Assembly: GCF_017979475.1 (NCBI RefSeq)
Contig: NZ_JAERIT010000003.1
Span: 124,001 to 188,000, forward strand
Direction of reading: 5' to 3'
From: Helicobacter pullorum NCTC 12824
GTDB lineage: Bacteria > Campylobacterota > Campylobacteria > Campylobacterales > Helicobacteraceae
DNA length: 64,000 nt
Under the pieces are notes generated by a model. It ran no database searches, was not told the origin of the DNA, and was given only the letters and a program-made list of their open reading frames with translations. The position numbers and the translations under genes were made by a program. How positions within the stretch are numbered: the first letter of the stretch is position 1; each line of letters begins with the position of its first letter. This document shows, in pieces, positions 33,398 through 41,771 of the stretch.

Positions 33398-34267
33398 TTA
33401 TTCAAATAACGGCAGCTCCCTCATCATATTTCTTAGCTTTATCGCCACCCTTGGCATATGCTCGGCTATGCTTAGTCCTACTAAATCATAGTTTGTGTTT
33501 ATGGCATTGATGAGATTTACTACCTCGGCTATCTTTAGCCCGTTTTCTACTACGCCAACCGCCATTATAAGCTCACTAGGATCTAGCACATCTAAGTCAA
33601 AATGCACCACCACCTTAGATTTGCCTCTGCTTTTAAGCCATTCTAAGAGCTTTGTAGAATCTCTTGATTCCTCTGGGCTTAAGTATTTTACCCCTATTTC
33701 CTCACATCGCTCTTTTTTGCCCTCAAAGTCTCGCACACCCACAAGGATAGAATCTTTAGGGCTAAAATGAGCGGGTAAAATTCTAGCTATGCCATCTGTG
33801 TCAATCAGCCCAAAACAAGCTGCTAACGCCATAGCGTGGTATCCCTCATAACTATCGCCTTGTAGATTCAAATCCTTATGTGCATCTATCCACACGATAG
33901 CCACATCGTCGCTATATTTGTGTGCAAGATAGCTAAAAGGCACGATAGATACAGAACACTCACCCCCAAGTGTTAGAATCTTATCAGGCTTTTGTGTGTT
34001 TAAAATCTCTAATGCCGCCTTGCTTTGCGCAACAATCTCATCATAGTTTAAAATGCCATTTTTGGATTCTCGCACGCCAGATTTTGGATATTCAAGCGAG
34101 ATAGGCACTTTGGCGGTTTTGCTAGTTATATTTTTAGGGGCTAAAAACTCCAAAAGCTCCGCACCCAAATAATAGCCCAAGCTAGAATCCTTTTTACTTA
34201 GCTCCGGCACTAATCTTGCTATATCACCGCCTTGCCATTGCGGATAGAGTAGTCTTAAGGTGTTCAT
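33398..34267 (-). CDS. Arginase/agmatinase-family enzyme
   Basis: 289 residues. Ureohydrolase motifs are present: LGGECS (usually GGDHS), IDAHKD with the metal ligands, and HFDLDVLDPSE. The first metal-binding His is replaced by Cys, and Asp by Glu, in GGECS. The substrate (arginine, agmatine, a guanidino compound or formiminoglutamate) cannot be told. It overlaps the RidA gene by 4 bases and is followed by a LysE-type exporter, suggesting a small amine or guanidine handling operon. Confidence 0.82.
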   Translation of the reverse strand: MNTLRLLYPQWQGGDIARLVPELSKKDSSLGYYLGAELLEFLAPKNITSKTAKVPISLEYPKSGVRESKNGILNYDEIVAQSKAALEILNTQKPDKILTLGGECSVSIVPFSYLAHKYSDDVAIVWIDAHKDLNLQGDSYEGYHAMALAACFGLIDTDGIARILPAHFSPKDSILVGVRDFEGKKERCEEIGVKYLSPEESRDSTKLLEWLKSRGKSKVVVHFDLDVLDPSELIMAVGVVENGLKIAEVVNLINAINTNYDLVGLSIAEHMPRVAIKLRNMMRELPLFE

Positions 34268-34785
34268 TTTCTAGCCCCTTTATATGCCTCTACCACGACT
34301 TCCACACGCATTTGTGGTAATCCAAGCCCAGCGACTTGCACCATAGTCCATAGTGGTGGTATTTGACAACGCTTTTTAAATTGAGAAGCCATAAGCTCAT
34401 TTATCTCATCTGTTATCTTGCCTGTGAGATATATCGTTACGCTATATACTTCACTCCAGCTACTCCCAGCAGATTCTAAGACAAAGCCGACATTTTCAAA
34501 GGCTTGATTAATCTCATCTTTTAGCTCTTTATGTGGGAAGTTAAAATCTCTATCCCAGCCGCCTTGCCCTGAAATCTTTATAATCTTATCATCTATGATA
34601 ACCGCCGTGCTAGCCCCAGATTCTTTGAAATTATTACCAATTGCACCTTTTGGGTTATGCACCATTATGCCTTGCTTTTTTGATTCGCTCATTACTACCT
34701 CCTTTGCAAATGCGTGAAAACTTAGAATCTGTATGCCAACAAATAATGTAAAACTATGCAGAATCTGCATTGTGTGCTTGTGCAT
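34264..34785 (-). CDS. RidA/YjgF-family protein, with possible alternative starts
   Basis: 173 residues from the first ATG. The RidA core covers the last 130 or so residues, with ISGQGGWD, VYSVTIYLTG and MVQVAGLGLPQMRVEV, the last keeping the family Arg. RidA proteins hydrolyse reactive enamines and imines. The first ATG encodes a signal-peptide-like leader ending FHAFA. A second ATG (34692) has a perfect AAAGGAGG six bases upstream and would give a cytosolic 142-residue form. I give the longer form. It heads the operon and overlaps the arginase-family gene by 4 bases. Confidence 0.8.
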   Translation of the reverse strand: MHKHTMQILHSFTLFVGIQILSFHAFAKEVVMSESKKQGIMVHNPKGAIGNNFKESGASTAVIIDDKIIKISGQGGWDRDFNFPHKELKDEINQAFENVGFVLESAGSSWSEVYSVTIYLTGKITDEINELMASQFKKRCQIPPLWTMVQVAGLGLPQMRVEVVVEAYKGARK

Positions 34786-34845
34786 TCTAAAACCTTTGTA
34801 TCAACATAAAGCACAATGGTAGCAAATTCTATCAATAAAGTAAAT

Positions 34846-34894
34846 ATGCACTTTTTTGTAATAAACTATAAAATTTGTAATATACTATACTTTT
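34846..34894 (-). promoter_or_regulatory. Duplicated 49-bp upstream element, copy A
   Basis: This element is about 43/49 identical to 37826-37874. It begins 60 bases upstream of the RidA start, almost the same distance as copy B from its gene. Shared blocks are ATGCACTTTTTTGTAAT and TGTAATATACTATACTTTT. It is a likely operator of the island's HxlR regulator. Confidence 0.6.
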
Positions 34895-34952
34895 GGAAAG
34901 TTAAAAAGATATAGTTTATCAATAACTTTGCATAATGCCAAAATAACAACTT

Positions 34953-36218
34953 TTATGATATTTGTTTTTTGTGTATTTTGCCAATTATTACTGTTAAGAT
35001 TCCCAAAAGCACCATATACCAACCAAGTGCTAGAATCTGTCCGCTTTCCTTTGCCCATGCAAAAAATATAGGCGTTAGCCCACCAAAGAGAGCATAAGAA
35101 ATATTATATGCAAAGGAAATTCCGCTATATCGGATAGTTGCTGGGAAGCTTTGTGTCATCACAATGGGCGTAAAAACCATAAGCCCCGCACTAAATGCCA
35201 TAAGATAGTATAAAAGCAATAGCACATCAAGAGGCATATTCCCATAATTTACACTGCAATAAAAGCCTAAGGCAAATACCGCCAAAGCAATGCCAAAAAG
35301 CAAACTCACCCTTGCCACTCCAAGCTTATCGCTAATAATCCCTGCAAAGACATTGCCAGAAGCAAGAAAAAATATCGCGATAATTTGATAGATGACTTTT
35401 GAGATGGGATTGAGGTTAAACACTTCGCCTAAGAGATTTGGGGTCAAAAGCACGGTTATCACGACACAGCCTGTCAAAATCCAAGTGCTAAAAAAGGATT
35501 TTATCACGCTAAATTGTGAAGTTCTAAACACTTCTTTGATAGGGAGATTCTGTGTTTGCTTGAGGGCTAGAATCTCTTGAAATACTGGCGTTTCATTCAA
35601 AAATTTTCGCAAAAAGAGTGAGATAATCCCAAAAATCCCCCCAAGGATAAAGGGTATCCGCCATGCGTATTCCCAAATCTCTTCTTGAGTAAAACTCGCA
35701 TTGACTGCAAGCGTAACGATACTGCCAAGCAAGATTCCAGAAACTACAGCACTTGTAAAGATTCCAAGATGAAAGCCTAGTGATTGTTGATTGCTATGCT
35801 CATAGACAAATACCCACGCTCCTGGTAGCTCTCCACCAATAGCAATGCCTTGCAAGATTCGAATTACCAAAAGGGCGATAGGTGCAGCATAGCCGATACT
35901 TTCAAAGGTTGGCATAAGCCCTAGTGCAAAGGTTGGAATCACCATAAGCAAAATAGAGAGCATAAACATCTTTTTGCGTCCGCTTTTATCCCCAAAATGT
36001 GCCATAATGATCCCACCTAAGGGTCTTGCAAAGTAGCCCGCTGCAAATGCTCCATAGGTATTTATGCTTGCCCAAAAGGGGCTAAGTGTGCTTGGGAAAA
36101 AGAGGCTAGAAATCACTTGCGTAAAAAATACAAAAATAATGAAGTCATAAAACTCCAGCATTCCGCCAAGTGAGCTTAAGCCTAGGACTTTGATTTCATC
36201 TTTTTTGAGTTTTGCCAT
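34953..36218 (-). CDS. MFS transporter, metabolite:H+ symporter (MHS/ProP-like) family
   Basis: 421 residues with 12 membrane helices. The MHS signatures are GGMLEFYDFIIFVFF near the N-terminus, ARPLGGIIMAHFGDKSGRKK in the first cytoplasmic loop, and RILQGIAIGGELPGA. Members carry proline, betaine, citrate, ketoglutarate or shikimate with protons. The substrate is not evident. It stands alone on the minus strand between the RidA operon and mdaB. Confidence 0.87.
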   Translation of the reverse strand: MAKLKKDEIKVLGLSSLGGMLEFYDFIIFVFFTQVISSLFFPSTLSPFWASINTYGAFAAGYFARPLGGIIMAHFGDKSGRKKMFMLSILLMVIPTFALGLMPTFESIGYAAPIALLVIRILQGIAIGGELPGAWVFVYEHSNQQSLGFHLGIFTSAVVSGILLGSIVTLAVNASFTQEEIWEYAWRIPFILGGIFGIISLFLRKFLNETPVFQEILALKQTQNLPIKEVFRTSQFSVIKSFFSTWILTGCVVITVLLTPNLLGEVFNLNPISKVIYQIIAIFFLASGNVFAGIISDKLGVARVSLLFGIALAVFALGFYCSVNYGNMPLDVLLLLYYLMAFSAGLMVFTPIVMTQSFPATIRYSGISFAYNISYALFGGLTPIFFAWAKESGQILALGWYMVLLGILTVIIGKIHKKQIS

Positions 36219-36321
36219 TTTGCTTCCTGTGCATTTATTTTAAGATGAAATTATAATACAAAATAATCCACAATACCATTTAAAGGGACGCATTAACAAG
36301 ATAAATGCACAATGGGCTTAG

Positions 36322-36906
36322 TTATAGGGCAAACACTTTTTGCAAATGTGTCTTATAATCTGCTTTGTATTTTTCAAAATCTGGGTCTTTATGCACATCA
36401 TTACACATAAAGCTAGGTAAAGCCTGCATACCCATAAATTCGTGTGCCTTATGCAAATGGAAAAGCAATCCATCAATGCCTTGAGATTCAAAAAACTGCC
36501 CAGATTCTGTAAATGCTTCTAGGGGTGCATTCCAAGTTGTGCCAAAGAGATATTGTTTGCCCTGTGCTAGTCCCCCACTACCATATTTTTTACTAGGATC
36601 TTGCTTACTTCTGCCATCATTGGCATAGAGCTTGGTATGTCCAGCATACAGCACTTCATCTATGTATTTTTTCACAATCCATGGCTCACCCATCCACCAG
36701 CCCGGAAACTGCCATATCCATACATCAGAATCTAGGAGCTTTTGGAGTTCGGCTTCCACCTCATAACCCTTGTCTATATGCGTCTCAAGCACCTTTAGCC
36801 CTAGAGATTCTAAAGTCTCTTTTGCTACATTATGCAGTGCCTCATTAAGCTTACCACCAGATTCACCAAAGGCTTTACCGCCATTTAATAAAAGTATTGT
36901 TTGCAT
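36322..36906 (-). CDS. mdaB: NADPH:quinone reductase MdaB
   Basis: 194 residues. MQTILLLNGGKAF at the start, WQFPGWWMGEPWIVKKYID in the middle and FGTTWNAPLEAF match MdaB, an FAD-containing two-electron quinone reductase known to protect H. pylori against oxidative stress. It starts 9 bases after the AKR gene and is transcribed with it. The pair is divergent from the HxlR gene. Confidence 0.92.
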   Translation of the reverse strand: MQTILLLNGGKAFGESGGKLNEALHNVAKETLESLGLKVLETHIDKGYEVEAELQKLLDSDVWIWQFPGWWMGEPWIVKKYIDEVLYAGHTKLYANDGRSKQDPSKKYGSGGLAQGKQYLFGTTWNAPLEAFTESGQFFESQGIDGLLFHLHKAHEFMGMQALPSFMCNDVHKDPDFEKYKADYKTHLQKVFAL

Positions 36907-36915
36907 AGTTTTTCC

Positions 36916-37761
36916 TTATTGTTTCATATAATTAGCAAGCATTTTCACACTTTCCACATCTCTGTGGTTTATAAAGTAGGTTTTATTTTCATCGAGTTTT
37001 GCAATCATTTCCATATCGCTAGAATCTAGCTCAAAGTCAAAAACATTAAAATTCTCTCTCATACGCTCTTTGCGTAAAGTCTTTGGAATCACTGCGATTT
37101 CTCTTTGGATAAGCCAGCGTAAAATCACTTGTGCCACGCTTTTGCCATATTTTGCCCCGATATTTTGCAAAGTAGAGTTTGTAAAAATATCATTTTTCCC
37201 TTCAGCAAAGGACGCCCACGATTGCATAGCAATGCCATATTCTTTTAGGATTTTTTGCTCCTCTTGCTTTTGAAAAAACGGGTGGCATTCTATTTGATTA
37301 AGTGCAGGGATAATCTCATTATGAAGGCAAAAATCCGTGATTCTATCGCTATAAAAATTACTTACTCCAATGGCTTTGATTTTGCCTTCTTTATAGAGTT
37401 TGCTTAAGCTTCGCCATGCCCCATAGAGGTCGTTATAGGGTTGGTGGATAAGATAGAGGTCAAGATACTCTAGTCCTAATTTTTGCATTGAAGATTCAAA
37501 GGCTTTTATTGCTTGTGCCTCGCTCACATCATCAATCCAAAGCTTTGTAGTGATAAAAAGCTCTTCGCGTTTTATCCCACTTGATTTGATTGCTGCACCT
37601 ACGGCTTCTTCATTTCTATACGCTGCGGCAGTATCGATGAGGCGATACCCCACTTCTAGAGCATCTTCTACGCATTTTTGTGTTTCTTTTGGGTCGATTT
37701 GAAAAACGCCATAGCCTAAGATTGGCATTTTTACACCATTATTTAAAGTGATGGTTTGCAT
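36916..37761 (-). CDS. Aldo/keto reductase (2,5-diketogluconate reductase-like)
   Basis: 281 residues of the AKR5/AKR4 type. The tetrad is intact: Asp and Tyr in LIDTAAAYRNEE, Lys in TTKLWI, His in LIHQPYN. KAIGVSNF and VIPKTLRKERMREN are the standard late motifs. Small carbonyl compounds such as methylglyoxal are likely substrates. A consensus promoter lies upstream (TTGACA, 18 bases, TATAAT), and copy B of the duplicated element sits directly before its -35. Confidence 0.9.
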   Translation of the reverse strand: MQTITLNNGVKMPILGYGVFQIDPKETQKCVEDALEVGYRLIDTAAAYRNEEAVGAAIKSSGIKREELFITTKLWIDDVSEAQAIKAFESSMQKLGLEYLDLYLIHQPYNDLYGAWRSLSKLYKEGKIKAIGVSNFYSDRITDFCLHNEIIPALNQIECHPFFQKQEEQKILKEYGIAMQSWASFAEGKNDIFTNSTLQNIGAKYGKSVAQVILRWLIQREIAVIPKTLRKERMRENFNVFDFELDSSDMEMIAKLDENKTYFINHRDVESVKMLANYMKQ

Positions 37762-37793
37762 TGTGTTTCCTTGAACTTGAAATTTGTGATGAA

Positions 37794-37823
37794 ATTATAA
37801 TCTTTTTAATATTTTTGTGTCAA
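37794..37823 (-). promoter_or_regulatory. Promoter of the AKR-mdaB operon
   Basis: On the minus strand TTGACA (37818-37823) and TATAAT (37794-37799) are separated by 18 bases, about 33 bases before the ATG. The duplicated 49-bp element begins two bases upstream of the -35. Confidence 0.7.
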
Positions 37824-37825
37824 GA

Positions 37826-37874
37826 ATGCACTTTTTTGTAATATAATATCATTTATGTAATATACTATACTTTT
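37826..37874 (-). promoter_or_regulatory. Duplicated 49-bp upstream element, copy B
   Basis: About 43/49 identical to 34846-34894. It occupies the divergent region between AKR-mdaB and the HxlR gene. It also contains TATACT (37861-37866), a possible -10 for the regulator itself, which would let HxlR control both directions. Confidence 0.62.
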
Positions 37875-37913
37875 ACATAGTTTAATTACATAGTTTCAAT
37901 GTTGGAGTATATT

Positions 37914-38342
37914 ATGGCAAAACGCAAAAAAGATTCAGAAATTCACTTAGATATCACAGAAGAAAAAAGACAAAAGTTAGAATCTTATCATTGCACGATA
38001 GAAGCGGGGATTGCGATGATTGGAGGCAAGTATAAAATAATGATTATTTATCATTTGATGAAAGGGGCATTGCGATACAACCAAATTGCTAAAGCCCTGC
38101 CAAACGCCACGCCTAAAATGCTTTCTCAACAGCTAAAAGAGCTAGAATCTGATGGTATCATCACCCGCACACTCTATCCTGTCGTGCCGCCAAAGACGGA
38201 GTATTCACTCACAAGATTAGGAGAGGCTCTAAAGCCTGTGATAGAATCTCTATGTGCTTGGTCGCAGGGGTATTATGAGGCTTGCGGTGTTGAAGATATA
38301 CACAAAAGTGAATTGCCCGATAAAACTAACTGCCCCAAATAA
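37914..38342 (+). CDS. HxlR-family transcriptional regulator (redox/electrophile type)
   Basis: 142 residues. The winged-helix core reads CTIEAGIAMIGGKYKIMIIYHL, then LRYNQIAKALPNATPKMLSQ and LKELESDGIITRTLYPVVPPK, all typical of HxlR. The Cys just before the helix (about residue 27) corresponds to the redox-active cysteine of HypR/YodB-like members, which respond to quinones and disulfide stress. ATG 37914 is preceded by GGAG; a TTG 15 bases upstream is less likely. It is divergent from AKR-mdaB. Confidence 0.88.
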   Translation: MAKRKKDSEIHLDITEEKRQKLESYHCTIEAGIAMIGGKYKIMIIYHLMKGALRYNQIAKALPNATPKMLSQQLKELESDGIITRTLYPVVPPKTEYSLTRLGEALKPVIESLCAWSQGYYEACGVEDIHKSELPDKTNCPK

Positions 38343-38530
38343 ATGCTTAGATAAATATACAAAGGCAAATATTTCAAAGTAGATTCAAAAAAATACAATT
38401 AGCACAGCCTTGATTCTGCCCTTTCTGCTTTGATTCTACTCTTTTTGCCTTTTTTGAAATCCATAAACTTCCTATAAGAAGAATCTACAAAGCCTAAAAT
38501 GCTAGCTCTCTTAGAAATCAACCCCCTAAT

Positions 38531-41359
38531 TTAGAAAGCATACCTAAGCCCGACACTACCGCTCACAGAAGTAAGCCCATTATCATAAGCTTGTGCCATA
38601 ACAGTCGCACTCAAATCCCAATTTTCGCTAATAGGCAAATTAGCCCCTGCAAAAACTGACCCAAAAAACTCCTCTTCATTTTCATATTTGATTCTGGAAA
38701 CTCCCATTCTCACTTCATAATCCTTATCGCCAAAAACCGGCTTCCCTTGAACCCCCTCTATTGCTACAAAAAAAGAACCGCCATTTTCATTGATTTTGCG
38801 GTATTCCACACCCACAGCACCATAGAGATTCATAAAGTCATTTTCGCTTCTTGTTATGGGCAGGACATTCCCATTTTCTCTGTATTGTGGCATATGATAA
38901 TAACTTCCAAAAAATCCAATATAAGGCTTTAAGCTATGCCCATTTTCAAACTTCACTCGATATCCAAGTCTTGCTTGAAAGCCAATATTGTGCGTATCAT
39001 AAGAGGCTGTATTATTTCCAATCCCTGCAAAAGTCCTTGTGTATTCACTTTGGGAATTTGTATAGTATCCAAGCATATCAAGTTCCACTGCTTTGGTTAA
39101 ATGGCTCCTCCCATACAAACCGATATTATAATTATATCCATCGAGGTCCATATTCTCAGCTTTCATATTGCGTTTGCTCACAGAGCCGTAGATTCCGCCA
39201 AAAAAGCTATCTTTTATCTCTTTATCATAACCAAAATTGATTCCATAATCTGAAGTATCGCTATCTTTATAATGGGAATACCCAGCTAACACATTCACAT
39301 ACACATTGTTTTTAGTTTCTTCTTTTTCAAAATAAGGCATTCTCACATAATCCCCAGCAATGCTTGCGTATTTTTGTTGCGAATTAAGTGCGTATTGAGT
39401 CCTTGTCGTATGGGCGATTCGCCCTAGCATATTGTGGTGCATTACCGAGCCTTGATAGGATTTAGGACCTTCTTTGATGTGGTCAAGTTGCTTTTCTATT
39501 GTTTGTGTTGCTTTGTGCAAAGTCGCCTCATCATCGATGATTCCGCCTTTCCCTACCAAAGCTTCATAAATAGCGTTATAAACAGGATTATTAGAAGTTG
39601 GGCGATTAGGCTTTTGTGGGTTGTCCCCTCCACTCTCACTTCCGCCGCCTAAATCGCCACTTCCTTGATTTCCTCCATTTCCAGAATCGCCGTTATTATC
39701 ACCGCCTTGATTCTCATCATCGGGATTATCTGCATCAGAATCACCGCTTCCGCCCGGATTCCCTCCTTGTCCTGAATCTCCCCCAGTTTCTCCATCGCCT
39801 TGATTTCCATCAGAGTTATCGCCATTAGAATCGCCTTCAGAATCACCACCATTCCCGGGTTCTCCACCTTCATTGCCACCTTGTCCATCTCCGCCTTGAT
39901 TTCCTCCATTCCCAGAATCGCCAGAATCACCGCCGGTTTCTCCACCACCTCCGGTATTTCCGCCATCGCTACCTCCATTTCCAGAATCTCCACCTGAGCC
40001 ACCACTGCCATCGCCTCCACCTATATCGGGGTCTATAGGGGGTATCGCACCATTAAAACTTAAATAATATTTATCGCCCACTTTTACAATCTCGGCATTA
40101 TTAATCGTTCCTCCGCTAGAGCCAATCACCTCGACTTTGCCCTCTTGTAAGCTTGTCCCATTTAGGCTAGGCGTGTCCAAAATTAGATAGGTTTTATTAT
40201 CGGTTTGCATCAAAGGATTAGCGAGCTTAAACTCCACACCGCCATCAAAAGTTGCAGAATTAGAAGCATTGATAGAGCCAAATCCACTACCACCGCCGAT
40301 AAATTTGATATTAGCAGTTGTATCTAGGAAAAAATTCTTTGTGTAAATGCTTGATAAATCTGTCAATGAAATATCGCTACGATAAGCTTTGAAAGAATTT
40401 CCAACTCTCAAAATCGCATTATCAGAGAGATTTACAGAAGAGTGATAAAGCACCCCTCCCCCTGCTAAATCCTCTCCTTGTGCGTCACTGATAAAATCAT
40501 TTCCGACAATCACTTCAGAATCGCCTGAAGCGTTTAGTGTTCCTTGTCCAAAATAGTCATAATAGCGGCTTGAATCGTGATTCCCATTTTCAAAATTTCC
40601 CTTAACTTCAAAAATTCCACCTTTGATTTCAATAAGAGCATCTTTTCTTGCGCCATTTGAGACTACATTATCAAAGCCTGCATTATATAAAGAGCCGGTT
40701 ATGGTAGTAGTTCCACTATTTTGCAAAATATATCCACCATTATTGGGTCTAGTATAGCCCTCTTGTTTATTGTAGTTGTATAAACTTGTATCAATGTTGA
40801 TAATTCCACCATCATTTTTTAAAGTCGGAGCATTATTTGTGGAGGTCATAATGAGTCTATTTACACCACTTATATTTAAGATTCCGCCATTTTGCACCAC
40901 GATATTTGCATTATGTTGCATATCCATAGCATTTACATTTTTTATGTCAATTGTTCCACCATTAGCTATAATATTACCATTAACTATAAAACCTCCATCA
41001 CTTGTCCTACTATCCATATCTATTATTAAGTGACTTCTTTCATTAACTTGAATTTTTTGCCCTTGATTATGGTAGAATGACAAATGTTTGCCTGAAGCTG
41101 TATTGGTGTTGGGGTCTTTTTTTAATACCAAAGTTGAATTGCCTGAATTTGTCGAATATTCAAAATTTGTTCCACCGTTATAACCAAAATTATTTCCTCT
41201 ATTATCTTGGAAGTTTGGGTCTCTTTGCAAAGTTACATTAATACTATCCCCATCATTTAATGTTACATTACTCTCTTTAAAACTTCCCGCCCAAGTATCT
41301 CCATTATTTACTGCTAATGCTGAGCTGCAAGCCAAAGATAGAATCAGAAATTTTCTCAT
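38531..41359 (-). CDS. Autotransporter with a long Gly/Asp/Ser linker
   Basis: 942 residues. A signal peptide is followed by a beta-helix-like passenger (about 20-445) with repeating NDGGIINIDTS and NGGILNISG type turns. A low-complexity linker of about 135 residues (about 447-582), made almost only of Gly, Asp, Ser, Asn and Glu, follows. The C-terminal autotransporter beta-barrel (about 660-942) ends in LRYAF with the expected terminal Phe. The passenger function (adhesin or other) is unknown. The linker is far longer and more acidic than usual. Confidence 0.85.
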   Translation of the reverse strand: MRKFLILSLACSSALAVNNGDTWAGSFKESNVTLNDGDSINVTLQRDPNFQDNRGNNFGYNGGTNFEYSTNSGNSTLVLKKDPNTNTASGKHLSFYHNQGQKIQVNERSHLIIDMDSRTSDGGFIVNGNIIANGGTIDIKNVNAMDMQHNANIVVQNGGILNISGVNRLIMTSTNNAPTLKNDGGIINIDTSLYNYNKQEGYTRPNNGGYILQNSGTTTITGSLYNAGFDNVVSNGARKDALIEIKGGIFEVKGNFENGNHDSSRYYDYFGQGTLNASGDSEVIVGNDFISDAQGEDLAGGGVLYHSSVNLSDNAILRVGNSFKAYRSDISLTDLSSIYTKNFFLDTTANIKFIGGGSGFGSINASNSATFDGGVEFKLANPLMQTDNKTYLILDTPSLNGTSLQEGKVEVIGSSGGTINNAEIVKVGDKYYLSFNGAIPPIDPDIGGGDGSGGSGGDSGNGGSDGGNTGGGGETGGDSGDSGNGGNQGGDGQGGNEGGEPGNGGDSEGDSNGDNSDGNQGDGETGGDSGQGGNPGGSGDSDADNPDDENQGGDNNGDSGNGGNQGSGDLGGGSESGGDNPQKPNRPTSNNPVYNAIYEALVGKGGIIDDEATLHKATQTIEKQLDHIKEGPKSYQGSVMHHNMLGRIAHTTRTQYALNSQQKYASIAGDYVRMPYFEKEETKNNVYVNVLAGYSHYKDSDTSDYGINFGYDKEIKDSFFGGIYGSVSKRNMKAENMDLDGYNYNIGLYGRSHLTKAVELDMLGYYTNSQSEYTRTFAGIGNNTASYDTHNIGFQARLGYRVKFENGHSLKPYIGFFGSYYHMPQYRENGNVLPITRSENDFMNLYGAVGVEYRKINENGGSFFVAIEGVQGKPVFGDKDYEVRMGVSRIKYENEEEFFGSVFAGANLPISENWDLSATVMAQAYDNGLTSVSGSVGLRYAF

Positions 41360-41704
41360 ATAAATAACTCCTCTAAAATTCTTATCAAAGTTAATAAAAT
41401 TTTAAACTAAAAATATTAAAACATAAAAAAATATTATTTTATAATAAGCTAGCTTAAAGTTAGCCCTAAGTTATGCAAATAAAATCCTTTGCAATCTTGC
41501 TAAAGTAAGGGATTCTCTGGCGAGTTTGGGAGATTCTAAAATCTAAGAATCTCTATGCTTGGCACAAGAGCATTACAAGCTTTGTGTAATGCTGCATAAA
41601 GATAGAAAAACCCAAAGCAAAATTGTAGTTAGGAATTTGCTCTATTTCGTAAATTATCATATTTGATTAATGTTTGAGGGTTGCAAAATTCTTTAAATTT
41701 TGAC
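41360..41704. other. Gene-free stretch before the transporter
   Basis: No gene is supported. It holds the AT-rich leader of the autotransporter gene and two hairpins: AGATTCT/AGAATCT (41531-41552) and GCATTACA/TGTAATGC (41570-41592). Both may be terminators or relics. Confidence 0.4.
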
Positions 41705-41735
41705 TTGACAAACACTAAGTGTAAGGTCTTATAAT
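41705..41735 (+). promoter_or_regulatory. Second MerR-type promoter/operator
   Basis: TTGACA (41705-41710) and TATAAT (41730-41735) are separated by 19 bases, with the dyad ACACT-A-AGTGT inside. It closely copies the operator at 30503-30533, so the transporter downstream probably belongs to the same MerR regulon. Confidence 0.82.
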
Positions 41736-41771
41736 TTACCTTGTGAAATTAATTTTAAGTGAGTGGATTCT

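Noticed and set aside
39434-40020. Several open frames opposite and shifted within the autotransporter linker
   Set aside because: The Gly/Asp-rich codons create long shadow frames of low complexity with no ribosome sites.
39600-40030. Possible tandem repeat or CRISPR array
   Set aside because: The repeats are irregular, codon-phased and encode Gly/Asp/Ser; there are no regular spacers. No CRISPR array was seen elsewhere.
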